In this document: positions 24,468 to 33,761 of the stretch, piece after piece
Layout: the number at the start of each line of letters is the position of its first letter
Position numbering within the stretch: the first letter of the stretch is position 1
NCBI RefSeq assembly: GCF_017592555.1
Contig: NZ_JAGFNS010000004.1
Location: 1-64,000, forward strand
DNA: 64,000 bases
Reading direction: 5' to 3'
DNA from: Actinoplanes flavus
Lineage (GTDB): Bacteria > Actinomycetota > Actinomycetes > Mycobacteriales > Micromonosporaceae
Translations under genes and position numbers: made by a program
Notes under the pieces: model-generated
Databases searched by the model: none
What the model saw: only the letters and a program-made list of their open reading frames with translations
Told to the model about the DNA's origin: nothing

Positions 24468-26525
24468 GTGAGCTTGGCCTGGGGACGGTTCGTCATCGAC
24501 ACCCCCGCGGACGGACCGGTGACCATGCGTCTCGACGGTGGGGCGGCACAACCGCTGGTCGAGGTGCTGACCGCCGGGAGCGGGCGCGGGCACGTCTCCG
24601 CGCGGTTCTCCGAGACGACGATCGGCCGCCGGTTCCGGTTCGCCGGCAGTTCCTCGACCGGCAGTCCTTCGACCGGCGGTTCCTCGACCGGCAGCGGCGA
24701 TCGTGGCGGCCAGCTGCGGATCCGGCTGCGCGACGGCGAGAGCGGGCTGGCCGCCGAGGTGGTGCTGACGGGCGGAACCCAGGTCCGGACCACGATCACC
24801 AATGAGGGGCCGGAGCCGGTCCTGCTGCTCGGCGTCACCACCTGTGCGGTCGGCCTCGGACCCGTCGACGACCTGGATCTGGTCAGCGGGGATGGTGAAT
24901 GGCTCGGTGAGGGCCGCTGGACCCGGCGGCCGCTGCGCGAGCACGCGCCCGACCTCAACCTGCGGATCCACGGTCAGGACGGCCGCGGTCGGTACGCCGT
25001 GACCAGCACCGGAACCTGGTCGACCGGAGCACGTCAGCCCACCGGCGTCCTGGTCGACCGGGTCACCGGGACGGCGGTCGCCTGGCAGGTCGAGCACAAC
25101 GGGCCGTGGCGGTGGGAGACCGGCGAACGGCTCGACGGCGGTTATCTGGCGCTGGCCGGCCCGACCGACATCGATCATCAGTGGCAGCGGCTGCTCGGGC
25201 CGGGCGAGTCGTTCACCACCGTGCCGGCGTCGGTCGCGGTCGGTGACGGCCTGCACGGTGCGGTCGCGGCGCTCACCGCCCACCGGCGCGGGCTGCTGCG
25301 GCCGCACCCGGACCGGGCCGCGCTGCCGGTGGTGTTCAACGACTACATGAACACGCTGATGGGTGACCCGACCACGGCGAAGCTGCTGCCACTGATCGAC
25401 GCGGCGGCCGGCGCCGGCGCCGAGGTGTTCTGCGTCGACGCCGGCTGGTACGACAACGACACCACTTGGTGGGACAGCGTGGGGGAGTGGCAGCCGTCGG
25501 CCGGCCGCTTCCCCAGGGGCCTGATCGAGGTGGTCGACCGGATCCGGTCACACGGCATGATCCCCGGGCTGTGGCTGGAACCGGAGGTCATCGGCGTGCG
25601 CAGCCCGATGGCCGACAAACTGCCCGCCGAGGCGTTCCTCCAGCGCGGCGGGATCCGGCTGGTCGAGCACGGCCGGTACCACCTCGATCTGCGGCATCCG
25701 GCCGCGGTCGCGCACCTGGACGAGGTGGTGGACCGGTTGGTCGAGCAGTTCGGCGTGGGCTACTTCAAACTCGACTACAACATCGACCCGGGCGCCGGCA
25801 CCGACCGGGACGCGCCCGCCGCCGGGGCCGGGCTGCTCGACCACAACCGCGCCCACCTGGAGTGGCTCGACCGGATCCTGGACCGGCACCCCGGCCTGAC
25901 CCTGGAGAACTGCGCGTCCGGCGGCATGCGGGCCGACTACGCGATGCTCAGCCGGATGCAGGTGCAGTCCACCAGCGACCAGCAGGACTTCCGCCGGTAT
26001 CCGCCGATCGCCGTCGCCGCGCCCCTGGCGATCCTGCCGGAACAGGCCGCCAGCTGGGCCTATCCGCAGCCGGAGATGAGCGACGAACAGATCGCCTACA
26101 CGATGTGCACCGGCATGCTCGGGCGGCTCTACCTGTCCGGGCGGCTCGACGCCATGAGCGACCGGCAGCGGGAACTGGTGCGTGAAGGCGTGGCCGCCTT
26201 TCGGAGCATCCGGGCCGATCTCGCCGCGACCGTGCCGGTGTGGCCGCTCGGGCTGCCCGGCTGGGACGACCCGTGGCTCAGCCTCGGGCTGCACCACCAC
26301 GACACCACCTATCTGGGGATCTGGCGGCGAGCCGGCGCCGGAACCGCACTGACGCTCGACCTCCGGCACCTGCGCGGACATCCGGTGACGGTCGAGGTGC
26401 TCTATCCGCGGCGGCTGCGCGCGTGGGCGTACCGCTGGGAAAGCGCCACCGGCTCGCTCACCGTGACCACCGCCGACACCGACCCGCATGCCGCGCGGAT
26501 CCTGCGGATCCGCCCCTCCCGATGA
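24468..26525 (+). CDS. Alpha-galactosidase, GH36
   Basis: A 685-residue enzyme without a signal peptide, so it acts in the cytoplasm on imported alpha-galactosides. An N-terminal beta-sandwich precedes the barrel. The nucleophile is Asp436 in FKLDYN and the acid/base is Asp504 in STSDQQD; the CASGGMRADY motif between them is typical of clan GH-D. The GTG start follows GGGGAG by seven bases. It begins 13 bases after the secreted glycosidase and precedes the binding-protein gene. A serine/glycine-rich repeat (about residues 62-80) in the N-terminal domain is unusual and is probably a loop. Confidence 0.9.
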   Translation: MSLAWGRFVIDTPADGPVTMRLDGGAAQPLVEVLTAGSGRGHVSARFSETTIGRRFRFAGSSSTGSPSTGGSSTGSGDRGGQLRIRLRDGESGLAAEVVLTGGTQVRTTITNEGPEPVLLLGVTTCAVGLGPVDDLDLVSGDGEWLGEGRWTRRPLREHAPDLNLRIHGQDGRGRYAVTSTGTWSTGARQPTGVLVDRVTGTAVAWQVEHNGPWRWETGERLDGGYLALAGPTDIDHQWQRLLGPGESFTTVPASVAVGDGLHGAVAALTAHRRGLLRPHPDRAALPVVFNDYMNTLMGDPTTAKLLPLIDAAAGAGAEVFCVDAGWYDNDTTWWDSVGEWQPSAGRFPRGLIEVVDRIRSHGMIPGLWLEPEVIGVRSPMADKLPAEAFLQRGGIRLVEHGRYHLDLRHPAAVAHLDEVVDRLVEQFGVGYFKLDYNIDPGAGTDRDAPAAGAGLLDHNRAHLEWLDRILDRHPGLTLENCASGGMRADYAMLSRMQVQSTSDQQDFRRYPPIAVAAPLAILPEQAASWAYPQPEMSDEQIAYTMCTGMLGRLYLSGRLDAMSDRQRELVREGVAAFRSIRADLAATVPVWPLGLPGWDDPWLSLGLHHHDTTYLGIWRRAGAGTALTLDLRHLRGHPVTVEVLYPRRLRAWAYRWESATGSLTVTTADTDPHAARILRIRPSR

Positions 26526-26537
26526 CAAAGGATCAGG

Positions 26538-27839
26538 ATGAAACGCTGGATGACCATCGGCGCCGCCCTCACCCTCGGGCTCGCCGCCTGCACCGACCCG
26601 TCCGCCTCCACGACCAGCGGTGACACCGTCGCCACCTGGGCCGATCCGACCGCCGAGCTGGACGGTGTGAAGCTCACCATCTGGGCCGCGCAGAACAGCA
26701 ACACCGTCCCGAAGAAGGTGGTCGAAGGATTCCAGCAGGCCACCGGCGCCACCGTGGAGATCGTCACGGTTCCGGACCCGTACGAGCAGAGCGTGCAGAC
26801 CAAGGTGGCCACCGGCGACCAACCGGATCTGGCGTTCTGGCAGCCCACCGCCTCGATGCTGACCGCCATCAACGCGCGCACCAACCTCCAGCCGCTCACC
26901 GAGGCACCGTGGCTGCCCTCGATGGACCCGGCGCTGCGCGACATCACCGGCCTGCTCGACGGAACCCGCTACGCCGCACTGGTGACCAGCCCGGCCGTCG
27001 AGGGCGTCTACTACAACAAGGAGGTCTTCGCGGCGAACGGGATCACCGCGACGCCGAAGAGCTTCGACGAGATGATCGAGCTGGCCCGCGATCTCAAGGC
27101 CAAGGGCGTCACACCGTTCCACGAGATGGGCGCGGACCGGTGGGCCACCCAGTGGTGGGTGCAGGTGCAGCTCGCCGACGCCGCGAAGGCCGGGCTGTGG
27201 GACCGGATCAACACCGGTCAGGACACGTTCACCTCGCCGGCGGTGGTCGACACCATCAAGCGCTACCACGCGCTGATCAAAGAAGGGCTGTTCAACAGCG
27301 ACATCACGACCGCCACATTCGAGGACCAGGGTACGGCGCTGCTGGACGGCAAGGCGGCCATGGTCGTACAGGTGAACTCGTTCTTCGGGCAGTTGCAGGC
27401 CAAAGCGGACACCGCCACGCTGGACCGGAAGATCGGCTTCTTCCCGATCTCGCCGTCCGGGAACGTCGGCACGTTCATCCCGGACCAGTCGAACGCTCTC
27501 GTCGCCTTCAAGACCGGGGACGCCAAGCGGGAATCGGCGGCCCGCCAGCTTCTCGCCTACTGGATGGGCCCCGGCTACAGCGACTTCGTCACCGACCGCA
27601 ACACCGTGTCGTTGCAGACCGCGGTCGCGAGCCCGGCCGGCGTGCCGAAGGCGCTCCAGGACGTGCACGCCTCGCTGCCCACGTCGGTCGGCTCCATGCA
27701 GGCCCTGGCCGTCGCGAACCCGGACCTCTACATCAATCTGGCCGACATGATCGCCGGCACCATGACGCCCGACCAGGTGGCCACCGCCACCCAGGACCAG
27801 TTCGTCCAGCTCGCCAAGGCCGCCGGTTACCTCAAGTGA
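26538..27839 (+). CDS. Sugar ABC transporter substrate-binding lipoprotein (CUT1)
   Basis: A 433-residue binding protein with a short signal and lipobox LAAC at about residues 15-18. KLTIWAAQNSNTVPKKVVEG and later WMGPGYSDFVTDRNTVS fit the family 1 extracellular solute-binding proteins. It lies 12 bases after the alpha-galactosidase gene and its stop codon overlaps the GTG of the first permease. The likely ligand is the product of the secreted glycosidase at the head of the operon. Confidence 0.92.
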   Translation: MKRWMTIGAALTLGLAACTDPSASTTSGDTVATWADPTAELDGVKLTIWAAQNSNTVPKKVVEGFQQATGATVEIVTVPDPYEQSVQTKVATGDQPDLAFWQPTASMLTAINARTNLQPLTEAPWLPSMDPALRDITGLLDGTRYAALVTSPAVEGVYYNKEVFAANGITATPKSFDEMIELARDLKAKGVTPFHEMGADRWATQWWVQVQLADAAKAGLWDRINTGQDTFTSPAVVDTIKRYHALIKEGLFNSDITTATFEDQGTALLDGKAAMVVQVNSFFGQLQAKADTATLDRKIGFFPISPSGNVGTFIPDQSNALVAFKTGDAKRESAARQLLAYWMGPGYSDFVTDRNTVSLQTAVASPAGVPKALQDVHASLPTSVGSMQALAVANPDLYINLADMIAGTMTPDQVATATQDQFVQLAKAAGYLK

Positions 27840-28714
27840 CCACGGCTGTCGAAACGCTCGCTCCGGCCCGGGCGCTGCCGTCGGCACGCCCGGGCGCCAT
27901 CCGTCGCCGCACCCATCCGCTGTGGTTCCTTCTCCCGACGTACGGGCTGCTGCTGGTCTTCTTCTTCCTGCCGACCGTGTTCAACTTCGTCTACGCGTTC
28001 ACCGACTGGTCGGGGTTCAAGGCGGAGATCAACCCGGTCGGGGTGGAGAACTTCACCCAGCTCACGTCGGACGGCACGCTGTTCCGGTCACTGCGGATCA
28101 CGGTCGTGTACGCCGTACTGGTCGCCATCTTCCAGAACGTCTTCGGGTTCGGTCTGGCCGTTTTGCTGGAACGGGACACGACGGTCAACCGGATCGCGCG
28201 CACGTTCTTCCTCGTCCCGGTGCTGATGTCCGCGCTCGCCGTCGGCTACATCTTTCAGGCGCTGCTCCAGTCGTCCGGACTGCTCGCCGACACCACGTGG
28301 ACGATCGTGGTGGTCGCATTGATCCACGCATGGAAGTGGATGGGACTGTCAATGTTGATCTACCTTGCCGGCCTCAAGTCGATTCCACTCGACGTGACCG
28401 AGGCAGCCCACATCGACGGCGCGTCAAGGTGGCGGACGTTCTGGCGGATCCGGGTGCCGCTGCTCGCGCCGGCGGTCACGTTCAACGTCGCCACCGCATT
28501 GCTCGGCTCGATGAACGGCTTCGACATCGTGCAGGCCACCACCGGCGGCGGGCCCGCCCGTACCACCGAGATCCTCAACATCTTCATCTACCGGACCTTC
28601 GGCCAGGGGCTGTTCGCCCAGGCCACCACCATGAGCCTGGTGCTGTTCCTGCTGGTCGCGCTCATGGCGTTCCCGGTCATCTACGTGCTGCGCAAACGCG
28701 AGGAGGTGCTGTGA
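27836..28714 (+). CDS. Sugar ABC transporter permease, MalF type
   Basis: A 292-residue permease with about six helices. It starts with GTG in a GTGA overlap with the binding-protein stop, so translation is coupled. The EAA loop reads TEAAHIDGASRWRTFWRI. A 30-residue polar N-terminus precedes the first helix (WFLLPTYGLLLVFFFLP). It works with the next permease; no ATPase is encoded here. Confidence 0.92.
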   Translation: MTTAVETLAPARALPSARPGAIRRRTHPLWFLLPTYGLLLVFFFLPTVFNFVYAFTDWSGFKAEINPVGVENFTQLTSDGTLFRSLRITVVYAVLVAIFQNVFGFGLAVLLERDTTVNRIARTFFLVPVLMSALAVGYIFQALLQSSGLLADTTWTIVVVALIHAWKWMGLSMLIYLAGLKSIPLDVTEAAHIDGASRWRTFWRIRVPLLAPAVTFNVATALLGSMNGFDIVQATTGGGPARTTEILNIFIYRTFGQGLFAQATTMSLVLFLLVALMAFPVIYVLRKREEVL

Positions 28715-29523
28715 GCCGCCGTCTGCAACCCGTGTTCGCGCTGCTGCTGGTCGCCGTGGTGATCGGGGTGCCACTCTGGCTGGTGATCGCCACCGCGGGC
28801 AAGAGCCAGGGCGAGGCGGTCGATCCCGACCTCACCCCGCCGAGCGAATGGCACCTGCTCGACAACCTGCGGCAGGTGTGGACCGACGCCGACATCCCGG
28901 CCGCGCTGCTCGGCAGCATGCTGATCGTGGCGCCGACCGTAGCCGTCGTTCTGCTGCTCGGCTCGATGGCGGCCTGGGTGCTGGCCCGGCGCGGATCCCG
29001 GCTCACCGCCGTGCTCTACGCCCTCGGCATCAGCGGCATCATCCTGCCTCCGGCGGTCGTCACGGTGGTCCTGCTGCTGCGCCAGCTCGGCCTCGCCGGC
29101 ACCGCGGTCGGGATGATCGGCGTGTACGTCGGGATCTACCTGTCCACGGTCATCTTCTTCGTGACGGGCTTCGTGCGTACCATCCCGGAGTCCCTCGAGG
29201 AGGCCGCGCGCATCGACGGCGCCGGACCGTTCGCGGTGTTCCGCCGTGTCGTGTTGCCGCTGCTGCGCCCGGTTCTCGCCACCGCCACCATCCTGATCTG
29301 CCTGTACGTCTGGAACGACGTCTTCTACGCCTTCTTCGTCATCGGCGGCCGCATCGACACCCTGCCCCTGAACCTGTTCCAGGTGGCCAGCGCCGGGCTC
29401 TACCTCAACAACTGGCACCTGATCTTCGCGTACGTGATCCTGATGAGCCTTCCGCTGATCGTCGTCTTCGCCGTCGCCCAGCGCCGGATCATCTCGGGCA
29501 TCACCTCGGGCGCCGTCAAATGA
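28711..29523 (+). CDS. Sugar ABC transporter permease, MalG type
   Basis: A 270-residue permease, last gene of the operon. It starts with GTG in a GTGA overlap with the previous permease, after AGGAGG. The EAA loop is LEEAARIDGAGPFAVFRRV. Its last eight bases overlap tail to tail with the DUF4037 gene on the minus strand. Confidence 0.92.
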   Translation: MSRRLQPVFALLLVAVVIGVPLWLVIATAGKSQGEAVDPDLTPPSEWHLLDNLRQVWTDADIPAALLGSMLIVAPTVAVVLLLGSMAAWVLARRGSRLTAVLYALGISGIILPPAVVTVVLLLRQLGLAGTAVGMIGVYVGIYLSTVIFFVTGFVRTIPESLEEAARIDGAGPFAVFRRVVLPLLRPVLATATILICLYVWNDVFYAFFVIGGRIDTLPLNLFQVASAGLYLNNWHLIFAYVILMSLPLIVVFAVAQRRIISGITSGAVK

Positions 29524-30526
29524 CCGTGCCCACGACCCGCGCCCGATCCGCGTGACTGAGCAGATCGGTGTTGTCCGCGAACTGGTCGACCGTCCCGATC
29601 AGCGGCCGGTCCGCGTCCCCGGCCAGCGCCCGGGCGAACCGGCCACCCCCGATGACCCGGAACGGGCGGTCGAAGAAGAACCGCACCCGGGCGTCGAGCG
29701 GGTCGGTCAGCCCGAGATCGTTGTGCATGCGGGCGACCGTCTCGTAGGCGACGACCAGGTGATGCTCGCGGGCGTGCCAGTTGGCGGCGGTCAGCGCGGC
29801 GGTGAGCGCGGTCCGCAGCCCGTCCACCCCGGGCAGCCGGGCGAACGCGGTGCCCAGCCACTTGCTGTACGGCGGGTAACGGCGATTCATCAGCAGGACC
29901 AGGCGCATCAGGTCACGGGCCAGCCGGGCCGCCACCACCGCCGAACCCAGCTCGTCGCCGACCTCGCCACAGCGGCCGACGAAATGCTCCTCCTGGCCGA
30001 TCCGCTGCCACTGGCAGGCCAGCACGTAGCGCCACACCTCGTCGGGATACCAGGCCAGCGACTCGCGGACCCGGTGCAACCGGTCCAGGCCGTCGTGGTG
30101 CACCACACCCGCGGTGACCTCGGCCAGCGCCTGCGCCGGGGTGGCCAGCCAGTCCCGGGTGGTGACACCGTCACGCGGGTCGAACCCGAGCCGCCCGGTC
30201 AGCCAGGCGCCCAGTTCGGCGACCACCACGCCACGCTCCGGCAGCACGGTGGTGGCGTGCCCGGCGACCGTGTCCGGCAGGCCCGCGTCCAGCCGGGCAC
30301 GGATGGCGTCACCGTGGGCGGCCAGGTCCTCCGCGCTCAGGAACAGTTGCAGGCGGGGACCCCAGTCGTGATCGGTGGATCGTTCGGTGTCGAAGCCGAG
30401 GATCTCCGAGCCGGGCCCGATCAGGGCGGCCGTGTGGGGGACATGCGGTAGCAGCGGGCGTACCGACTGGTAGAAGCGGCGGGACAGTTCCACACCGGAC
30501 ACAAACGCAGGGGACATGCCAGGCAT
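29516..30526 (-). CDS. DUF4037 domain protein
   Basis: A 336-residue cytoplasmic protein. The N-terminal part resembles a nucleotidyltransferase fold (IGPGSEILGFDTERSTDHDW), with the acidic pair DHD as possible metal ligands. The rest is helical with DUF4037 signatures (YPDEVWRYVLACQWQRIGQ and NRRYPPYSKWLG). Its biological role is not known. The start is uncertain between ATGs at 30526 and 30517; a longer frame to 30658 has no supporting features. It is divergent from the BenE transporter. Confidence 0.75.
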   Translation of the reverse strand: MPGMSPAFVSGVELSRRFYQSVRPLLPHVPHTAALIGPGSEILGFDTERSTDHDWGPRLQLFLSAEDLAAHGDAIRARLDAGLPDTVAGHATTVLPERGVVVAELGAWLTGRLGFDPRDGVTTRDWLATPAQALAEVTAGVVHHDGLDRLHRVRESLAWYPDEVWRYVLACQWQRIGQEEHFVGRCGEVGDELGSAVVAARLARDLMRLVLLMNRRYPPYSKWLGTAFARLPGVDGLRTALTAALTAANWHAREHHLVVAYETVARMHNDLGLTDPLDARVRFFFDRPFRVIGGGRFARALAGDADRPLIGTVDQFADNTDLLSHADRARVVGTVI

Positions 30527-30656
30527 GGTGCCATCCGTCGCGTAGGCTGCCGGTGGGCCGTGACTGGCGCTGAGGTGGGGCACCACCGGGAAGCGGCCCG
30601 CCGACACGGCAGTGCCGCGCGCCTGGGCGATCCGTCCCACCTTCGCGGAGTGAACC

Positions 30657-31853
30657 ATGGCCGGCCAGCGCAGGATTCTCGACTACGCCCCACTGTCCGC
30701 CGTCAACGCCGGACTGCTCGCCGTGCTGATCGGTTTCACCAGCTCGGCGGCGATCGTGTTCAGCGCCGCCCGTGCGGCCGGCGCCGACGACGCGGAACTC
30801 GCCTCCTGGATGCTGGCGCTCGCCGTCGGCATGGGCGTCACCTGCATCGGCCTGTCACTGCGCCACCGGGCGCCGATCGTCACGGCCTGGTCCACACCGG
30901 GTGCCGCGCTGCTGGTCACCGGCCTCGAAGGCGCCACCATGCGGGAGGCGGTCGGCGCGTTCGTGGTGTCCGCCGCGCTGATCACGCTGACCGGCGTGAC
31001 CGGCTGGTTCGGCCGGATGATGGACCGGGTGCCGACGTCGCTGACGTCCGCACTGCTCGCCGGTGTCCTGATCCAGTTCGGCATCGGCCTTTTCGCCTCC
31101 GCCGACCAGGACTTCCCGCTGATCGCCGCTATGTTCGGCACCTACCTGGTGGCCCGGCGTTTCCTTCCCCGGTACGCGGTGCTCACCGCGCTGGCGGCCG
31201 GGATCGCGGTGGCCGCGGCGACCGGCTCGTTCCGGCCGGGCGAGGTGCGTTTCGGCTGGGCGTCGCCGGTGTTCACGATGCCGTCGTTCACCTGGCAGGC
31301 CGTCATCGGGGTGGCGCTGCCGCTGTTCGTGGTCACCATGGCGTCGCAGAACCTGCCCGGCGTCGCGGTGCTGCGCAACGACGGCTATCAGGTGCCGGTG
31401 TCGCCGCTGATCACCTGGACCGGGGCGGTGAACCTGGTGCTCGCCCCGTTCGGCGCGTTCGGCCTCAACCTGGCCGCGATCACGGCGGCGATCTGCACCG
31501 GCCCGCACGCGCATCCCGACCCCAGGCGCCGGTATCTCGCCTCGGTGTGGGCGGGCGTGTTCTACCTCTGCGTGGCCGCGCTCGGGGCGACCATCACCTC
31601 GCTGCTGGCCGCGCTGCCCGTGGTCCTGGTGCTGGGAATCGCCGGAATCGGGCTGCTCGGCACGATCGGCAGCTCCCTGACCATCGGCCTGCGCGACGAC
31701 CGGTGGCGAGAAGCCGCCGTGGTAACGCTTCTGGCCACTGCCTCCGGCATCGAACTGCTCGGCGTCGGGTCGGCGTTCTGGGGACTGATCGCCGGCCTGC
31801 TCACGGCGGCGGCCACCGGAGCGTTCCGCCGCGCGGCGAAGGTGACGGTCTGA
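30657..31853 (+). CDS. benE: BenE-family transporter
   Basis: A 398-residue inner-membrane protein with about twelve hydrophobic helices, matching the benzoate:H+ symporter family throughout (SAARAAGADDAELASWM, TPGAALL, VTMASQNLPGVAVLRN, GLNLAAITAAICTGPHAHPD). GGAG stands six bases before the ATG. No benzoate catabolic genes are near, so the actual substrate could be another aromatic acid. Confidence 0.9.
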   Translation: MAGQRRILDYAPLSAVNAGLLAVLIGFTSSAAIVFSAARAAGADDAELASWMLALAVGMGVTCIGLSLRHRAPIVTAWSTPGAALLVTGLEGATMREAVGAFVVSAALITLTGVTGWFGRMMDRVPTSLTSALLAGVLIQFGIGLFASADQDFPLIAAMFGTYLVARRFLPRYAVLTALAAGIAVAAATGSFRPGEVRFGWASPVFTMPSFTWQAVIGVALPLFVVTMASQNLPGVAVLRNDGYQVPVSPLITWTGAVNLVLAPFGAFGLNLAAITAAICTGPHAHPDPRRRYLASVWAGVFYLCVAALGATITSLLAALPVVLVLGIAGIGLLGTIGSSLTIGLRDDRWREAAVVTLLATASGIELLGVGSAFWGLIAGLLTAAATGAFRRAAKVTV

Positions 31854-31854
31854 G

Positions 31855-32322
31855 CTACTCGCTGCTGGGGCTCACGATGCCGCGGTCGGCGAACGAGCGG
31901 GCGACCTGGTCGAAAATCGTCACGGCGAGTTCGGGCCGGGCGGCCGCCTCCGTCACGCCCAGCCCGACCTGCCCGTCGTAACCCGCCAGCCCGGTGTGGC
32001 GTTCGACGATCAGGCCCAACCGGTAGATCAGGGCGGCGATGCGCTCGGCGTCCTGGCCGGAATACCAGTAGGGGACGGTGATCCCGGCCTCCCGCGCGTA
32101 GAGGCTCAACTGGATGCCGGTCGCCTCGTGATCCAGTTCCAGATAGGAGCCGCTCTCGTGCAGCTCGACGTCGCCCAGGAACGCGCGGGCGTCGGCCACG
32201 ATCCGGTCCCAGGCGGCCCGGTCCGGCGAACCGTCGTCGCCGTCCTGCTCCTCCAGCGCCTCCAGCGCGTCGTCCCAGCTCTGGTCGTCGCTCTTGGCGA
32301 GGAACGTCAGGTCGTAACTCAT
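31855..32322 (-). CDS. Hypothetical protein
   Basis: A 155-residue soluble, acidic protein of unknown function. It begins MSYDLTFLAK, continues with an acidic helix (WDDALEALEEQDGDDG) and ends with helices around WYSGQDAERIAALIYRLGLI. The start at 32322 is chosen because the sequence before it is low-complexity. It may resemble small immunity- or SMI1-like actinobacterial proteins in style, but I see no diagnostic motif. Its 3' end abuts that of benE. Confidence 0.65.
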   Translation of the reverse strand: MSYDLTFLAKSDDQSWDDALEALEEQDGDDGSPDRAAWDRIVADARAFLGDVELHESGSYLELDHEATGIQLSLYAREAGITVPYWYSGQDAERIAALIYRLGLIVERHTGLAGYDGQVGLGVTEAAARPELAVTIFDQVARSFADRGIVSPSSE

Positions 32323-32345
32323 GAGCCCGCACCATACCGGCATGG

Positions 32346-33497
32346 TCACGGGTCGTCGTGCCAGGCGTCGCGCAGGTCGCGGCGGGTGTCGGCCCACCAT
32401 CGGCGCAGCTCGGCACGCAGCTCGCGGAGCCGGCGGGCGATGTCGCGAAGCGCGTGCAGGTGGCCGGGATCGTCGAGATGGGCGCCGATCGCGGCGGTCA
32501 GACCCAAGATCAATTGCACGGGTACGAGGACGACCGCGATCACTGTCAGTAAGGTTGTCGCGGTTACGGCGTACCCGATGAGGAGCCCGCTCTGCACGAC
32601 CGCGACAACCATGCGGGCGTGGAGCGAACGGCGCAGCAGCGACGGTGCCAGCCGAAGGCTACGCCAGGGCAGAGCACCCGCCGGCAGCAGCAGGCGAACA
32701 CTGAAACCGGCAGCGAACAGCACGAATACGGCCGCCATCAGGCGGCTGGGCGGCAGCATCGGCGGGAACCGGACGGCGATCAGGGCGGCCGCGCACGTCA
32801 GCACGACGGCCACGGTGAGCCAGCGGCGCAGGCCGGACAGCAGCCGGCGGATCGGCCACGTCATCGACAGGACGTTCGGGCGGCCGGGATTGTCCCGGGC
32901 GACATCACGCAGGGTGCGCAGGGAGCGGCGGACGCGGAGGCGTTCGGCGTCGAGCATCGCCAGCAGCCAGCGTCCGTAGTCGTTGTCCGGATCGATACGC
33001 AGGGCGGCGCGGGCCGCCTCCTCGGCCTCGTCACGGCGGCCGGCGTCGCGGGCCACGTCAGCCACGGTGAGCAGGGCCTCGACCGAGCGGGGAGCCAGCG
33101 CCAGCCCGCGTGCGGCGGCGGCCCGGGCCTCGGCGAACCGGCGGTCGGCGGCCAGGGCGCGGGCCAGGACCAGATGCCCGGACGGGCGGTCCGGGGCCAG
33201 GCGGACGGCCTGCTCGGCGGCGGCGCGGGCGGCGTCGTCGCGCAACAGGGCGAGCAGGGTCTCGGCGTGCTCGACGTGCGTTTCTGGACGGCCGGGTTCG
33301 GCGGCGAGGGCCGCCTCGACAGTCGCCAGCGCTCCCGGCAGGTCACCCCGGCGGCGCAGCGCGAAGCAGAGCAGAGTGAGAAGGGCGGCGTCGTCCGGCG
33401 TTCCGGCCAGCGCGGCCCGCAGCGTCTCGACGGCCTGGGCGTCGCGGCCGACGTCGAGCAGGGCGCTCGCCCGCTGATACGCCGTCACCGCAGTCAC
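32346..33497 (-). CDS. TPR protein with C-terminal membrane segments
   Basis: A 383-residue protein. About residues 5-180 form four or five tetratricopeptide repeats (ALLDVGRDAQAVETLRAAL; GHLVLARALAADRRFAEARA; RDEAEEAARAALRIDPDNDY). Four hydrophobic helices follow (about 225-340) and then a basic, arginine-rich tail (RRLRELRAELRRWW). The topology places the repeats in the cytoplasm as a docking platform at the membrane. The start is a GTG at 33497 with no strong ribosome binding site. Function unknown. Confidence 0.75.
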   Translation of the reverse strand: MTAVTAYQRASALLDVGRDAQAVETLRAALAGTPDDAALLTLLCFALRRRGDLPGALATVEAALAAEPGRPETHVEHAETLLALLRDDAARAAAEQAVRLAPDRPSGHLVLARALAADRRFAEARAAAARGLALAPRSVEALLTVADVARDAGRRDEAEEAARAALRIDPDNDYGRWLLAMLDAERLRVRRSLRTLRDVARDNPGRPNVLSMTWPIRRLLSGLRRWLTVAVVLTCAAALIAVRFPPMLPPSRLMAAVFVLFAAGFSVRLLLPAGALPWRSLRLAPSLLRRSLHARMVVAVVQSGLLIGYAVTATTLLTVIAVVLVPVQLILGLTAAIGAHLDDPGHLHALRDIARRLRELRAELRRWWADTRRDLRDAWHDDP

Positions 33498-33540
33498 GGC
33501 TGGCGATTATGCCCGGTCCCACCCACGATCGGTCATCACC

Positions 33541-33574
33541 TTGACATCTTCCCTGCCCCGAGGGCGGGGATTCC
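33541..33574 (+). mobile_element. Solo IS200/IS605-like end (hairpin remnant)
   Basis: The segment begins TTGACATCTTCC and ends GGGGATTCC, with an 8-base-pair stem CCCTGCCC (33551-33558) and GGGCGGGG (33562-33569) around a CGA loop. This sequence style is found at the right ends of IS200/IS605-family elements next to tnpB in actinobacteria, where the hairpin also forms the end of the guide RNA. No tnpA or tnpB frame is nearby, so it appears to be a leftover or a non-autonomous trace. Confidence 0.5.
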
Positions 33575-33761
33575 GGTGAAGGAATCTGATGAACGCGGAG
33601 TGGGCCACCCACGGCGATGCCCGACGGCCGGATCGCCGGCCCGGTTTGGCCTCGGCGCCAGGGAAAACCGGACCGGGGTCTCGGTGAGCGTGCGGGCGAT
33701 CCGGCCGGTGCTCGGCTCGTTGGGTGTGCGCCACGGTCCTCGCCGATGGCGCGGCGCGCGG

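Noticed and set aside
22232..24958. A 908-residue minus-strand frame
   Set aside because: Antisense to the secreted glycosidase and the start of the GH36 gene; composition reflects third-position GC bias.
25548..27887. A 779-residue minus-strand frame
   Set aside because: Antisense to GH36 and the binding protein, both with clear motifs.
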